Of a stretch of DNA of 64,000 nt, positions 37,177-46,519 are shown in pieces. The position numbers and the translations under genes are program-made. This stretch comes from Bacteroides sp. GTDB lineage: Bacteria > Bacteroidota > Bacteroidia > Bacteroidales > Muribaculaceae. The first letter of the stretch is position 1, and every line of letters starts with the position of its first letter. The notes under the pieces are model-generated. The model saw only the letters and a program-made list of their open reading frames with translations, did no database searches and was not told the origin of the DNA. The stretch spans positions 13,775-77,774 of the forward strand of contig JAAVDD010000011.1 of assembly GCA_014801985.1 (NCBI GenBank), in the 5' to 3' direction.

Positions 37177-37209
37177 AAAGACGCGACCTGCTTGGCCGCG
37201 TCTTTTTTT
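37177..37209 (+). terminator. Hairpin terminator between ureC and ureE
   Basis: AAAGACGCG pairs with CGCGTCTTT around an 11-base loop and is followed by a T7 run. It sits 25 bases after the ureC stop and inside the urease cluster, so accessory gene expression depends on readthrough or on a second promoter. Confidence 0.85.
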
Positions 37210-37339
37210 GAGAATATTTAATCTTCAAATGAACTTTTTCATTCATTTGCGCCTTTTAACATTAAGGGTTGTTACAACCTTATAATTGCTCCATTTGGAG
37301 ACATATTTTATCTATACGGAAAAACAATATTAAAAAGAG

Positions 37340-37972
37340 ATGAAAGTATATAGTGAAATCTTAGGAAATATGAACCGCGATGCAGAGTGGAAGGAGAAAC
37401 TTGCTGACGCGGAGATCGACTATATATTCCTTGACCAGTGGACAGCTCAGAAAAGCCGATTCCTTACAAAGGGAACAAGCGGCGAGGAATATCCTGTGGC
37501 ACTTAAACGTCACACTCAGGTGGTTGACGGTGACGTGATCGATTATGATCCCGAAACCAAAAAGGCCGCCGTGTTGAAGATCGAGCTTAATCCTGTTCTC
37601 GTTATTGACCTTGGTTCGCTGTCAGATCAAAATCCTGAGACAATCATTCGCCGTTCAGTGGAATTGGGTCATGCCATAGGTAATCAGCATTGGCCTGCCG
37701 TGGTGAAGGGTACGAAGGTTTATGTCCCTCTCACAGTGGATAAAAAGGTAATGTTGTCAGTGATGGAAACACATCACTTGGAAGGGGTTGCATTTGAATT
37801 CCAGCAGGGACTTGAAATTATACCTTATCTTGCTCCTCATGAGATTCGTCGTCTCTTTGGAGGAGCCGGCCATGAGAGCCATGCCCATGGAGAGGGCGCA
37901 CACCATCATCATCATCCGACAACGCACATTCATTTTGATGAAAACGGTATTGCCCATGAGCACACCCACTGA
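37340..37972 (+). CDS. ureE: Urease accessory protein UreE
   Basis: 210 residues. The nickel chaperone delivers Ni to the UreG/UreF/UreD complex. The peptide-binding N-terminal and metal-binding C-terminal domains are present, including the conserved GNQHWP with its metal His. The C-terminus carries a His-rich tail (HHHHHPTTHIHFDENG and HEHTH). It starts after a 188-base gap that holds a terminator, and its stop lies 17 bases inside ureF. Confidence 0.95.
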   Translation: MKVYSEILGNMNRDAEWKEKLADAEIDYIFLDQWTAQKSRFLTKGTSGEEYPVALKRHTQVVDGDVIDYDPETKKAAVLKIELNPVLVIDLGSLSDQNPETIIRRSVELGHAIGNQHWPAVVKGTKVYVPLTVDKKVMLSVMETHHLEGVAFEFQQGLEIIPYLAPHEIRRLFGGAGHESHAHGEGAHHHHHPTTHIHFDENGIAHEHTH

Positions 37973-38666
37973 ATCAACCACTAATTTCGCCGCCATTTCG
38001 CGTCTGCTCCAATTCACCGACTCCACTTTTCCTGTCGGTACATTCTCATTCTCCAATGGTCTTGAGACTGCCGGGTTTGAGAATATGGTTAAGGATGCCG
38101 ATACTCTGCGGGAGTTTGTATGGAGTCAGTCTCTTCAGGCGGCATACAGTGACGGTGTGGCGGCCATCCACGCTCATCGTGCATTCCTTGCCGGCGACTA
38201 CGATGGAATTGTAGAGGCCGATCGTATGCTCATGCTATTTAAAATGAATGATGAAGCACGTCTGATGCTTAAGAGAATGGGCAAGAAGTTTGCAGAATTA
38301 GCTAAGAGGTTGTTCTCCAATCCATTAATTGATCGTTGGCTGGAAGAAATAAAAGCAGAAAAAACGCCTGGTAGCTTTCCTGTTGCACAGGGTATATCCT
38401 ATGCGGCCGCCGGTGTGAATGAGGCTGATCTTTTCGTGGCGCATCAGTATGGAGTGGTCAATATGGTGCTTTCTGCAGCTTTAAGATGTGTAAAGGTGTC
38501 GCATTACGATACACAGAAGATTCTCTTCGACCTCTCGGAGCGTGTGGAAGGTCTATATAAGGAGGCAAGCCAAATGGAGTTGAAAGATATGAATGCTTTC
38601 TTTCCGGAACTTGACATTCTTGCTTCGCTTCATGAAAAGGGAGCAATGCGAATGTTCATGAATTAA
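37956..38666 (+). CDS. ureF: Urease accessory protein UreF
   Basis: I start at ATG 37956 (MSTPTESTTNFAAISRLLQF), 236 residues, because the longer frame from 37788 only runs through ureE. Helical UreF motifs are seen: FTDSTFPVGTFSFSNGLE and FPVAQGISYAAAG. It forms the activation complex with UreD and UreG. The gene overlaps ureE by 17 bases, a sign of coupling. Confidence 0.95.
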   Translation: MSTPTESTTNFAAISRLLQFTDSTFPVGTFSFSNGLETAGFENMVKDADTLREFVWSQSLQAAYSDGVAAIHAHRAFLAGDYDGIVEADRMLMLFKMNDEARLMLKRMGKKFAELAKRLFSNPLIDRWLEEIKAEKTPGSFPVAQGISYAAAGVNEADLFVAHQYGVVNMVLSAALRCVKVSHYDTQKILFDLSERVEGLYKEASQMELKDMNAFFPELDILASLHEKGAMRMFMN

Positions 38667-38726
38667 GGATGTGTTTTTGCATCCGCTTTTTGATTTTTAG
38701 TATATTAAAAATAGATTTTTAAGAAT

Positions 38727-39353
38727 ATGTCACAGACATGCAGAATAGGGGTCGGGGGACCGGTGGGATCAGGTAAGACAGCGTTAATTGAAGCTATAAC
38801 TCCCAAGCTTCTTGAGCTTGGTCAGAAAGTGCTTATCATTACAAATGATATTGTGACCACCGAGGATGCAAAACATGTTCGTAAGACTCTTAAGGGTGTA
38901 CTTGCAGAGGATAAGATCATCGGAGTGGAGACAGGAGCGTGTCCACATACTGCAGTGCGTGAGGACCCCTCGATGAATATCGCAGCGGTGGAGGAGATGG
39001 AGGAGAAATTCCCCGACACTGATATCGTGCTCATTGAGTCCGGAGGCGACAATCTTACTTTGACTTTCAGCCCTGCGCTCGTTGATTTCTTCATATATGT
39101 TATTGATGTCGCTGCCGGAGACAAGATACCCCGTAAGGATGGTCCCGGTATTTCGCAGAGCGATATACTTGTGATCAACAAGACAGATCTTGCGCCCTAT
39201 GTCAATGCAAGCCTTGAAGTGATGGATCATGATTCCAAACTGATGCGTCCCGGCAAACCTTTTGTTTTCACAAATGCCATGACGGGTGAGGGTATAGATG
39301 AGCTTGTTGACTTGATCTTCAAGATGGCTCTTTTCGATAAAAAAGAGGATTGA
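38727..39353 (+). CDS. ureG: Urease accessory GTPase UreG
   Basis: 208 residues. SIMIBI-class GTPase that drives nickel insertion. P-loop [13 protein letters not shown], metal-binding CPH in [20 protein letters not shown] and the base-binding NKTDL are all present. It is one base before ureD. Confidence 0.98.
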   Translation: MSQTCRIGVGGPVGSGKTALIEAITPKLLELGQKVLIITNDIVTTEDAKHVRKTLKGVLAEDKIIGVETGACPHTAVREDPSMNIAAVEEMEEKFPDTDIVLIESGGDNLTLTFSPALVDFFIYVIDVAAGDKIPRKDGPGISQSDILVINKTDLAPYVNASLEVMDHDSKLMRPGKPFVFTNAMTGEGIDELVDLIFKMALFDKKED

Positions 39354-39354
39354 T

Positions 39355-40317
39355 ATGGAATTTAAGGAAAGTGAGAAACTAAAAGACACGACTATCCCGG
39401 AAGTGGACTTCTCCACGGCCAGAGAGATGCAACCCTATTTGAAGGAGCCTCCCCAGATGTATGTGGGGGCTCCCGGTAAGCATGGTTATCTGCGTCTTGG
39501 CTTCGAGCTTGATCGTTGGGGAAAGAGTATTCTGCGAGATCTTGATCGTCGCGTGCCATTGATTGCCCAGCAGGAATTGTATTTTGATCAGGAGATGCCG
39601 GAGATGCCATGTCTTTATATCCTTTCTTCCGGAGGTCCGAATGTTGACGGTGATCGCTATCAACAGGATATTACTGTCAGGAAGGATGCTTTTGCCTGGG
39701 TATCCACCGGAGCGGCTACCAAACTCGCGGAAATGCGTTTTAATTACTCCGGTATGATTCAGAATATAGTGCTTGAGGAAAACGCTTATCTGGAGTTCAT
39801 GCCTGAGCCGGTGATACCTTGCCGTCATACTCGGTTCATTTCCGATACTCGGCTAAATGTGCATCCCACCGCTACCGTCTTTTATTCCGAAATATATATG
39901 GGCGGACGTAAATACTATAGGGATGGAGAGTTGTTTGAATTCGATATTCTTTCGGTATGTAGTCACGGTGAACGTCCTGATGGAGAACAGCTCTTCCGCG
40001 AGAAATTTGTAATCGATCCTAATGTCGTGCCGATTCGTCAGCTCGGAGTAATGGGTAAGTTCGATGTCTTTGCAAATGTGATCGTGATGACACCTAAGGA
40101 ACATGCCGACCGTATCTATGCCGCAACAGATGCTTTCATAGATCGTGAGAAGAAGATTGCTGTCGGAATCACACATCTTCCCAACGATGCGGGACTACTC
40201 TTTAAGGTGCTTGGAATGGAACCCGGACCGGTCAAGAAATTGGTTCGTGAGTTCTGCTCTAAGGTTCGCATGGAGGTCAAGGGGAAGCCTGTTCCAAAGG
40301 AGTTCCCCTGGAGATGA
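39355..40317 (+). CDS. ureD: Urease accessory protein UreD (UreH)
   Basis: 320 residues of the UreD family, with YILSSGGPNVDGDRYQQDIT and EFMPEPVIPCRHTRFISDTR. It docks on apo-urease with UreF and UreG. Last recognisable urease gene. Order ureA-B-C-E-F-G-D is the common Bacteroidales order. Confidence 0.93.
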   Translation: MEFKESEKLKDTTIPEVDFSTAREMQPYLKEPPQMYVGAPGKHGYLRLGFELDRWGKSILRDLDRRVPLIAQQELYFDQEMPEMPCLYILSSGGPNVDGDRYQQDITVRKDAFAWVSTGAATKLAEMRFNYSGMIQNIVLEENAYLEFMPEPVIPCRHTRFISDTRLNVHPTATVFYSEIYMGGRKYYRDGELFEFDILSVCSHGERPDGEQLFREKFVIDPNVVPIRQLGVMGKFDVFANVIVMTPKEHADRIYAATDAFIDREKKIAVGITHLPNDAGLLFKVLGMEPGPVKKLVREFCSKVRMEVKGKPVPKEFPWR

Positions 40318-40520
40318 TTCTTTCTGTTGAATTAGAGGTTTTTGTAAGATGTAGTTAGCCGAGGATTTAAACTATTTCGAGAAGGGTAAGAAGCAACGGT
40401 GTGAAAATCCGTAGCCTTTTGTAAATAAACGTTTAAAAAGAGGCTCCCGTAGATAAAAATGGTTTACCGCTTGTTAATATTACAAAAGCATTATCAAACA
40501 CAAGTTTTGTAAATATAACT

Positions 40521-40631
40521 ATGGAAACCGCATTAATCACATGGCTGCTTATAGCCTCCTTTGCAATAGTACTGCTCATATACGATATTCTTCATAATTT
40601 TCGTAAAAGAAGTGCAAGGAAAAGCAGATAA
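40521..40631 (+). CDS. 36-residue membrane peptide
   Basis: A short frame METALITWLLIASFAIVLLI plus a basic tail HNFRKRSARKSR, stop TAA abutting the next ATG (40632) with no spare base. One membrane helix with positive C-terminus. The close coupling to the ThrE-like gene suggests it is translated with it. No family recognised. Confidence 0.5.
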   Translation: METALITWLLIASFAIVLLIYDILHNFRKRSARKSR

Positions 40632-41429
40632 ATGGAAATTACAGAAACAATAATAAAGGAATGCACTATCCCGGCTACGGAGATGTGTGCATTCCTTGCC
40701 GATTATAGCTCGAAGCTCTTTACCAGTGGAAGCACATGCATTCGCTTGGAAAAAAATGTCACCCGAATTGCCGAGGCATATAATATGAGTGTGGAGATAA
40801 CCATTCTTCCACGCCATATTCATCTCACAGTGCATGATCCCGGCTATCATGAAGTAGTGACTGCCATAACCTCGATAGGGGAGGGTCCGATTAGTTTCGA
40901 TCTCAACACAAGGCTCAGTAAACTAAGCTGGCAGATTGCTGATGGGAAGATATGTTTCAATGAAGCGAGAGATGTATTCGAGCGGCTGGTGGATAAACCA
41001 TATAAGAATCTGTTCAATCTCCCCTTCATTGTGTCATGTGCAAATGCATCCTTCTGCCGATTGTTCGACGGCGATTGGATAGCAATGGCGGTTGTTTTTG
41101 TCGCCACTTTTGTTGGATATGTACTTAAAATGGTTCTTTCGGAGAAGGGGGTGGACTTTAGAATCACGGTATTTCTCTGTGCATTTGTATCCACAGTGCT
41201 GGCTGCCGGCGACGGACTCTTCGGTCTAAGCACTACACCGGATATTGCTGTTGGCACGAGTGTGCTCTATCTTGTGCCGGGAATACCCTTTATCAATAGT
41301 TTTTCCGATATGCTCGACCGCCATTATATCTGCGCATTCGGTAGGCTTATGAATGCTGTCGTACTGACTTTCTGCCTTTCATTCGGGCTTGGACTTGGAT
41401 TAGTGCTGATGGGGGTTAATATATTTTAA
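40632..41429 (+). CDS. Threonine/serine exporter family, N-terminal part
   Basis: 265 residues (DUF1212/ThrE N domain). The first 115 residues form the soluble domain with STCIRLEKNVTRIAEAYNM. About five membrane helices follow (from residue 135 on), including VGTSVLYLVPGIPFINSFSD. The partner is encoded 11 bases downstream. Export of Thr/Ser is family knowledge for the fused ThrE protein. Confidence 0.88.
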   Translation: MEITETIIKECTIPATEMCAFLADYSSKLFTSGSTCIRLEKNVTRIAEAYNMSVEITILPRHIHLTVHDPGYHEVVTAITSIGEGPISFDLNTRLSKLSWQIADGKICFNEARDVFERLVDKPYKNLFNLPFIVSCANASFCRLFDGDWIAMAVVFVATFVGYVLKMVLSEKGVDFRITVFLCAFVSTVLAAGDGLFGLSTTPDIAVGTSVLYLVPGIPFINSFSDMLDRHYICAFGRLMNAVVLTFCLSFGLGLGLVLMGVNIF

Positions 41430-41440
41430 TTGTTAGAGTT

Positions 41441-41944
41441 ATGGAATTAATCTGTGAACTTCTTCAGGATGCTTTTTTTGCCGGGATTGCTGCTGTAGGA
41501 TTTGCGGCAATAAGCCGGCCGCCACATAATGCCTATCTATGGTGTGCACTTATTGCGGCTACCGGACATTCGTTCCGTTTTTTGCTTATGAATGGTACAG
41601 CTCTCCATCTCCATATTGTCATTGGCACCACTCTTGCAGCTTTCTTGATAGGTATTATGGCAGTGCTTCTATCCCCAAAGACTAAAGTTCCTGCCGAAAC
41701 TTATCTCTTCCCTTCTCTTCTTCCAATGATTCCGGGTATTTATGCCTATAAGACCTTTGCAGGGTTAGTGATGTGTATGTATCGTTGTTCGGAGGGTACA
41801 TTCGACAAATATTTTTATCTTTTTGCAAGCAACGGCCTCACTTGCTTTTTCATACTTCTGGGAATGGCAATCGGTGCAACAATACCTATCTTTATGCTGA
41901 AAAAAATTTCGTTTCAGGCCACAAGACATAAAATCAGATTTTGA
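41441..41944 (+). CDS. Threonine/serine exporter family, C-terminal part
   Basis: 167 residues (ThrE_2/DUF3815), four to five membrane segments, with ISRPPHNAYLWCALIAATGH and LPMIPGIYAYKTFAGL. It completes the exporter whose first half is the preceding gene. Split ThrE pairs are common in Bacteroidetes and Firmicutes. Confidence 0.88.
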   Translation: MELICELLQDAFFAGIAAVGFAAISRPPHNAYLWCALIAATGHSFRFLLMNGTALHLHIVIGTTLAAFLIGIMAVLLSPKTKVPAETYLFPSLLPMIPGIYAYKTFAGLVMCMYRCSEGTFDKYFYLFASNGLTCFFILLGMAIGATIPIFMLKKISFQATRHKIRF

Positions 41945-41985
41945 GTCATCACATGCTTATATAGAATTACTAAGATTAGTGCATT

Positions 41986-42306
41986 ATGGGATATAAAGAT
42001 TTAGACGTAAAAGATTTTGCTCAATATATTAAGGAAAAAGATGTTCAGCTCCTCGATGTGCGGACACCTGAGGAATATAAAGAGATGCATATTTCAGGGG
42101 CAATAAATGTGAATTGGCTGGGGAAAGATTTCCTACCGAGTGTGGCGCGTATGATTAAAAGAGGAAATCCGATAGCTGTATATTGCAGAAGTGGTCGTCG
42201 TTCGGAAGAGGCAGGACATGAGCTGGCCTCTATGGGTTATGAAATTGTGAATCTTTTGGGCGGTATTTTGGCATGGGTGGAAGCCGGTGAGCCTGTCGTT
42301 TCATAG
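41986..42306 (+). CDS. Rhodanese-like domain protein
   Basis: 106 residues, a single rhodanese domain with the active Cys in VYCRSGRRSEEA and the start LLDVRTPEEYKEMHISGAIN. It transfers sulfane sulfur in the cytoplasm; no signal peptide is seen. It lies 41 bases after the exporter pair. Confidence 0.93.
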   Translation: MGYKDLDVKDFAQYIKEKDVQLLDVRTPEEYKEMHISGAINVNWLGKDFLPSVARMIKRGNPIAVYCRSGRRSEEAGHELASMGYEIVNLLGGILAWVEAGEPVVS

Positions 42307-43240
42307 TAGTGTCATCCGTATACCATAGCGTGACAGCCGGGTAAAATTGACTTTCCCCGGAATCAACGCGACAGTGCGTATTGTTAAAATCAGCCAATTG
42401 AGGAACCTTTGCTCATCTTGGTTGTAGTATTTTCAAACATCGACTTACACCGAAAGGTTAAGTCTTTGAGGATCGCCAATACGTTTATAATCTTAACGCT
42501 GTTATAATGAACGCTTTGGCGATTCATTTGTATCTGATAATTAATTATATTAACTTAATTTTCAACTACTTCGGTAATTCTTACCGAATCATTATAATAA
42601 CTTCTTTTACTTTTATAAAGTCTTTTTACATTTTTCTAATCTTGAAAAATCTTGACAATATAGTTAAAGATTTTAACGGACAATGAGCGAATAAATCTAA
42701 AAAATGGGATTGGTAGTGATAATACTGCAAGTCTCATAGTAGCTACCGGTAGTATCTAACAATCTGCGACTGCACCTCAAATCCCTCCGGTGGCTCTCGG
42801 TTCAAACCTGCATGTCTAAATACCCATCCGGATTTAAAACTTATATTAAAATTCAAAATTACAAATATCAGTCAACATTTTTCAGGACGAGTTACTGTAT
42901 AGTTGTATTTGAATACAAAATACAATGTACGTTATAAACTAATATATTGAGTGTGCAATCCTAATTTATCATTAACACTCTTATAATGTGAGTATTACTA
43001 ATTTAAACTTATAAACCTACTACTTATAAGATGAGAAACTAAAAAAAATAATTTAATAATTGTAATATTTGTTATATATTTTTTACTATCTTTGTACTTG
43101 AATTCAAAACTGGAAGATTCAAGGTCGACATTGGGTCATCGGCAGACAAAACTGTAAAGCGCGGAATCCGAAAAGCGATATGAGTAGGAATAAAAAGAGG
43201 GGGTTAGTAAATAAACTAAACTTCCATTACTTTTCTTTCA
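42307..43240 (+). other. AT-rich intergenic region with a -7 box and long leader
   Basis: 934 bases without a supportable gene. A hairpin CCGGG/CCCGG (about 42338-42361) may end the rhodanese transcript. ATCGCCAA (near 42474) pairs with TTGGCGAT (near 42520). A -7 box TATCTTTG lies at 43087-43094, giving the lipoprotein gene at 43241 a leader of about 140 bases. Base composition is more AT-rich than the flanking genes. I see no tRNA or known riboswitch. Confidence 0.4.
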
Positions 43241-43972
43241 ATGAAAACAAAATTGTTATCATGCTCTATTATGGTACTATTAATGGCCATACTTGCAATG
43301 TTTATCCAATCGTGTGTGAATGATGATATTCAGGAAAATGTTATTCAGGATGAAACTGAATATACTGAATACTCCCAGAGTGTTACCAAGGCGTTGAACA
43401 CTCTTCTTTCTGATATGGGAGCACCTCAGACAAGAAGTGAGAGTTCGGCGTTGGATGCAGAACGCGTTTCTTACCTTCTAGGCTTGACTTCCGAAGACTT
43501 AGAGTTATGGGAAGAAAATTTAAATAGCTCTATTGGAGAAGACTTCTATGATATCCATTACGATTATGACAAAATAGAAAATGCTTTCTCGAAGGATCAA
43601 TTACATCAATTTACTACTTTCTTAAAGGCCTATTTGAATAATGGCAAATCAAACAATCAGGAAATGATAGATTCCTATACTATAGGAAAGAGTGTTGAGG
43701 AGCATAAACTATATGTTTTGGGTGCGGTATATATTGATTCTATAGTACGACCACTTCTGGATAATGTTGAGACTTCTCAAACAAGAGCAATGTCGCATTG
43801 CGAATTAGAACTTGCTAAACGAGTTCTTGAAGATACCGCAGAGAGTGTGGTGATGGATATTGCTCTTGATGGGTTGGATAATCCTGTAATAGACATCTAT
43901 TGTACCGCCGGAGATGTAGTGGCTGTTCTGAACGCCGTGCACGCTTATCACAGATGTAGAGCCACACTATGA
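43241..43972 (+). CDS. Hypothetical lipoprotein
   Basis: 243 residues starting with a lipoprotein signal and lipobox FIQSC (Cys near residue 25). The mature part is acidic and helical. Its last 60 residues differ in character and carry Cys-containing SHCELELAKRVLEDTAESVV and a final hydrophobic stretch ending in HAYHRCRATL. I do not recognise the family. The next gene overlaps it as ATGA. Likely an envelope or secreted accessory protein. Confidence 0.6.
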   Translation: MKTKLLSCSIMVLLMAILAMFIQSCVNDDIQENVIQDETEYTEYSQSVTKALNTLLSDMGAPQTRSESSALDAERVSYLLGLTSEDLELWEENLNSSIGEDFYDIHYDYDKIENAFSKDQLHQFTTFLKAYLNNGKSNNQEMIDSYTIGKSVEEHKLYVLGAVYIDSIVRPLLDNVETSQTRAMSHCELELAKRVLEDTAESVVMDIALDGLDNPVIDIYCTAGDVVAVLNAVHAYHRCRATL

Positions 43973-44298
43973 TACGGAAGTTATTATTGGGTATAACTCT
44001 TGTGTTGTCTGGGGTGGTTCACTCTCAAATACATCAGGCAGATAAGTTTGAGGTGAGAGATATATCTGTCGATTCCCTCACTATCATACTAAAGAATTCA
44101 TTTGCTCCAGTAAATGATCCAAAAAACTTTAAGATTGAGGTAACACCCAATTCTGATAAGGTGTCGCATATTGATGAGGAGACTGAAAATGAATTCATCA
44201 GGAAGAATATTAAGAGATATCTAGCTGGAGACACATTGTATATAACATCAAAGAAGAATAATTCTGTATTTACTTATATTATTCATCGATCTCAATAA
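43969..44298 (+). CDS. Small secreted hypothetical protein
   Basis: 109 residues with a signal peptide (MIRKLLLGITLVLSGVVHS), remainder beta-rich with Asn and Asp. The ATG overlaps the stop of the lipoprotein gene by four bases, so the two are co-translated and probably act together. A terminator hairpin follows. Family not recognised. Confidence 0.6.
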   Translation: MIRKLLLGITLVLSGVVHSQIHQADKFEVRDISVDSLTIILKNSFAPVNDPKNFKIEVTPNSDKVSHIDEETENEFIRKNIKRYLAGDTLYITSKKNNSVFTYIIHRSQ

Positions 44299-44316
44299 GA
44301 TAATAGATACTTAATC

Positions 44317-44344
44317 AGAGAGACTGTCTGTAAGCAGTCTCTCT
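44317..44344 (+). terminator. Terminator after the lipoprotein pair
   Basis: Perfect 10-base stem AGAGAGACTG/CAGTCTCTCT with an 8-base loop, followed by GTATTT. The T-run is short. Confidence 0.6.
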
Positions 44345-44421
44345 GTATTTAAAGGTAACTTTTGTTTTTTCATTAAAAAACTGATATAATCTAATAGGAT
44401 TACACTCTGTCGAGTTTATAT

Positions 44422-45042
44422 TCACCTATTCTTCACAAAGCTATAAATTGTATCGTATGTGATTTTTAATTTATCAGGCTCATAACCTGATTTGGTGAAC
44501 ACACCCTTAAATGATTGACCTAAGTAGGCATCCTCGAACAAACCGCTTACAATAAGAGAATCCACATCATTCTGGATTTCGCCTGTTGACATGGCATTTT
44601 GGATTACCTCGTTCCAAATCCCGATTTCCTCATGATACCAGTTAAGAACCTGTTCCTTGAAATGCTCCACATAGGTCAGAGCGGAATTCTCTATGCGCAT
44701 AAGCGCCTCATTAAGATTCTTTATTCCCAATTGGCCGAGACTTTCCTGTTCACGTTTAAGAACCTCGATATAATAATTATAGAAAGAGCAAAGAGAACAT
44801 CTATATGCTGCCGGGACTGCCTTGATTGAGGATGTGCTGAAAACAAGTTTGGTCAGCACCTCTTTAAATAGCCCCTCCTTATTCTTAAAATAGTAGACCA
44901 TAGACCCGCGGCTTATACCAATCTCCTTCTCCATGACAGTGAAAGAGACCCGCTCGTAAGACATAGTGGCAAATAACCGGAATGCCTCCATAAGGATTCT
45001 TTTACGGCTGGCTTCGCCCTTACTCAATTCTGATTTATCCAT
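44422..45042 (-). CDS. TetR-family transcriptional regulator
   Basis: 206 residues with an N-terminal TetR helix-turn-helix (KRILMEAFRLFATMSYERVS, then IGISRGSMVYYFKNKEGLF) and a helical ligand domain. It is divergent from the alpha-oxoamine synthase operon, with 208 bases between. It probably controls that operon, since a palindrome sits right after the operon's -7 box. Confidence 0.9.
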   Translation of the reverse strand: MDKSELSKGEASRKRILMEAFRLFATMSYERVSFTVMEKEIGISRGSMVYYFKNKEGLFKEVLTKLVFSTSSIKAVPAAYRCSLCSFYNYYIEVLKREQESLGQLGIKNLNEALMRIENSALTYVEHFKEQVLNWYHEEIGIWNEVIQNAMSTGEIQNDVDSLIVSGLFEDAYLGQSFKGVFTKSGYEPDKLKITYDTIYSFVKNR

Positions 45043-45070
45043 TGAATTTAGATGGTTTTAGATTCCTATG

Positions 45071-45078
45071 CAAAGATA
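45071..45078 (-). promoter_or_regulatory. -7 box of the TetR gene
   Basis: On the minus strand TATCTTTG fits TAnnTTTG, about 29 bases before ATG 45042. Confidence 0.5.
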
Positions 45079-45211
45079 GCAAATTATAACGAGGTGGAGA
45101 AATTTATGCGGTAATTTGAGATAATGATACCTGCAATCCCCCCAAAACAGGTTAATACTGGGAAATTTCATGCTTTTTTCAAGGTGATAGTAAAATTTCG
45201 GAAAAAATCTT

Positions 45212-45240
45212 TATCTTTGCAATATAATATACATTATATT
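45212..45240 (+). promoter_or_regulatory. Promoter and palindrome of the oxoamine synthase operon
   Basis: -7 box TATCTTTG at 45212-45219, followed directly by the inverted repeat AATATAAT-ATAC-ATTATATT (45221-45240). The palindrome covers the expected start site and may be the operator of the divergent TetR protein. Confidence 0.5.
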
Positions 45241-45250
45241 TTTAACAGTC

Positions 45251-46519
45251 ATGAAGTACACCGTCAACATGACCTCCAACAAGAATAGCAAGGATGGCTC
45301 TATTCTTGGAAAAGTAGCTGACTTTCAACAAGAGTTGAAGCAGCACGAGGCGGCAGGTCTAAACAACTATAAGAAGCATCCTCATGTAAGCGCGTGCGAT
45401 CGAGAATCACTGGTCTATAACAGGCATACCAACAAAACGGAGAAACTCGTGATATTTGGATCCAACAGTTATCTTGGATCCACCATATTTCCGGAAGCGA
45501 TAGAAAAAGCAACGGCTGTTACAAAAGAGTTCGGAATCGGCTCAGGAGGAGTACCGCTGCTCACCGGCACAACAATCTATCAGACAGAGCTGGAGAAGGT
45601 GATTGCCGAGAAAACAGGATTCGATGATGCCATGTTGTTCTCCTCCGGATATACCGCCAATCTGGGTATCATCTCCGGACTGCTGCGAAGCAATCACCTT
45701 ATAATTCACGATAAGCTCGACCATGCCAGTCTGCTTGATGCAACCGTCCTGTCAGGGGCAAAGATGTTGCGTTTCAAGCACGGGGATATGAATCATCTGA
45801 GGAAGATACTTGAGGCCAACGCCGAACAGTATCCCAACGGCATAATGGTGGCTACCGACGGAGTGTTCAGTATGGACGGCGACATTGCCAATATTCCTGA
45901 AATACTCGCCCTCTGCAGAGAATATAACGCTCTCCTCCTCATAGATGATGCCCATGCAACCGGTGTGATCGGAGAGAAAGGTGCAGGTACGCTTTCACAT
46001 TATGGTATCACCGACAGAGAGGGTATCATCGTAACCGGCACTCTGAGCAAAGCTGTGGGAACCGTCGGTGGTTATATAACCGCTTCGCAGGAGATAATCG
46101 ACTATCTCAGAATATATGCGCGAAGCAATATGTTCTCCACCTCGCTTCCTCCTTCTGTATGCGCCGGTGCAATTGAGGTATTCAAGAAGATGGATAGCTC
46201 CGATGTGGTTGAAAAACTTCGTGAAAACACGGTGTATATGCAAAACGCATTAAGGACAGCGGGATTCAATATTCTAAACACCGAGACCCCCATCATCCCT
46301 CTCGTAGTCGGAGATATTGAAGTCCTGACCTATATGGTGAAGGATGCGTTCGACAACGGATATTTCATCAATGCCATAGTTCCTCCTGTTGTTCCGCCCA
46401 ACCTGACGCGATTCAGGATCAGTGTCATGGCGAGCCATACCAAAGAGGATATAGACGGATTGGTGGATCTTATCATAAAGCTTTTCGAAAAATATAACTT
46501 ACCCCGATATGTCAAATAA
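45251..46519 (+). CDS. Alpha-oxoamine synthase family PLP enzyme (AONS/KBL/SPT type)
   Basis: 422 residues. The family condenses an amino acid with an acyl-CoA. Glycine-rich region FGIGSGGVPLLTGTTIYQTE, PLP-contact HDKLDHASLLD, Asp/His in LLIDDAHATGV and the PLP Lys in TGTLSKAVG are present. The sequence lacks the motifs that would let me name BioF, Kbl or Spt. A GNAT acyltransferase follows with 11 bases of overlap, so the pair may make an N-acylated amino ketone or sphingoid-like lipid. Start could also be Met7. Confidence 0.88.
   Translation: MKYTVNMTSNKNSKDGSILGKVADFQQELKQHEAAGLNNYKKHPHVSACDRESLVYNRHTNKTEKLVIFGSNSYLGSTIFPEAIEKATAVTKEFGIGSGGVPLLTGTTIYQTELEKVIAEKTGFDDAMLFSSGYTANLGIISGLLRSNHLIIHDKLDHASLLDATVLSGAKMLRFKHGDMNHLRKILEANAEQYPNGIMVATDGVFSMDGDIANIPEILALCREYNALLLIDDAHATGVIGEKGAGTLSHYGITDREGIIVTGTLSKAVGTVGGYITASQEIIDYLRIYARSNMFSTSLPPSVCAGAIEVFKKMDSSDVVEKLRENTVYMQNALRTAGFNILNTETPIIPLVVGDIEVLTYMVKDAFDNGYFINAIVPPVVPPNLTRFRISVMASHTKEDIDGLVDLIIKLFEKYNLPRYVK

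Noticed and set aside
37788..37955. Longer N-terminus for ureF
   Set aside because: It only reads through ureE in another frame. UreF family starts fit ATG 37956.
40381..40412. Cobalamin-riboswitch-like stretch (GGGTAAG then ACGGTGTGAAAATCCGT)
   Set aside because: Only part of the B12 box is present. The following CCCGC-ACTGT core and the 3' GCCACTG part are missing.
42770..42835. tRNA-like T-loop (GGTTCAAACC)
   Set aside because: The flanking bases do not form T, anticodon or acceptor stems.
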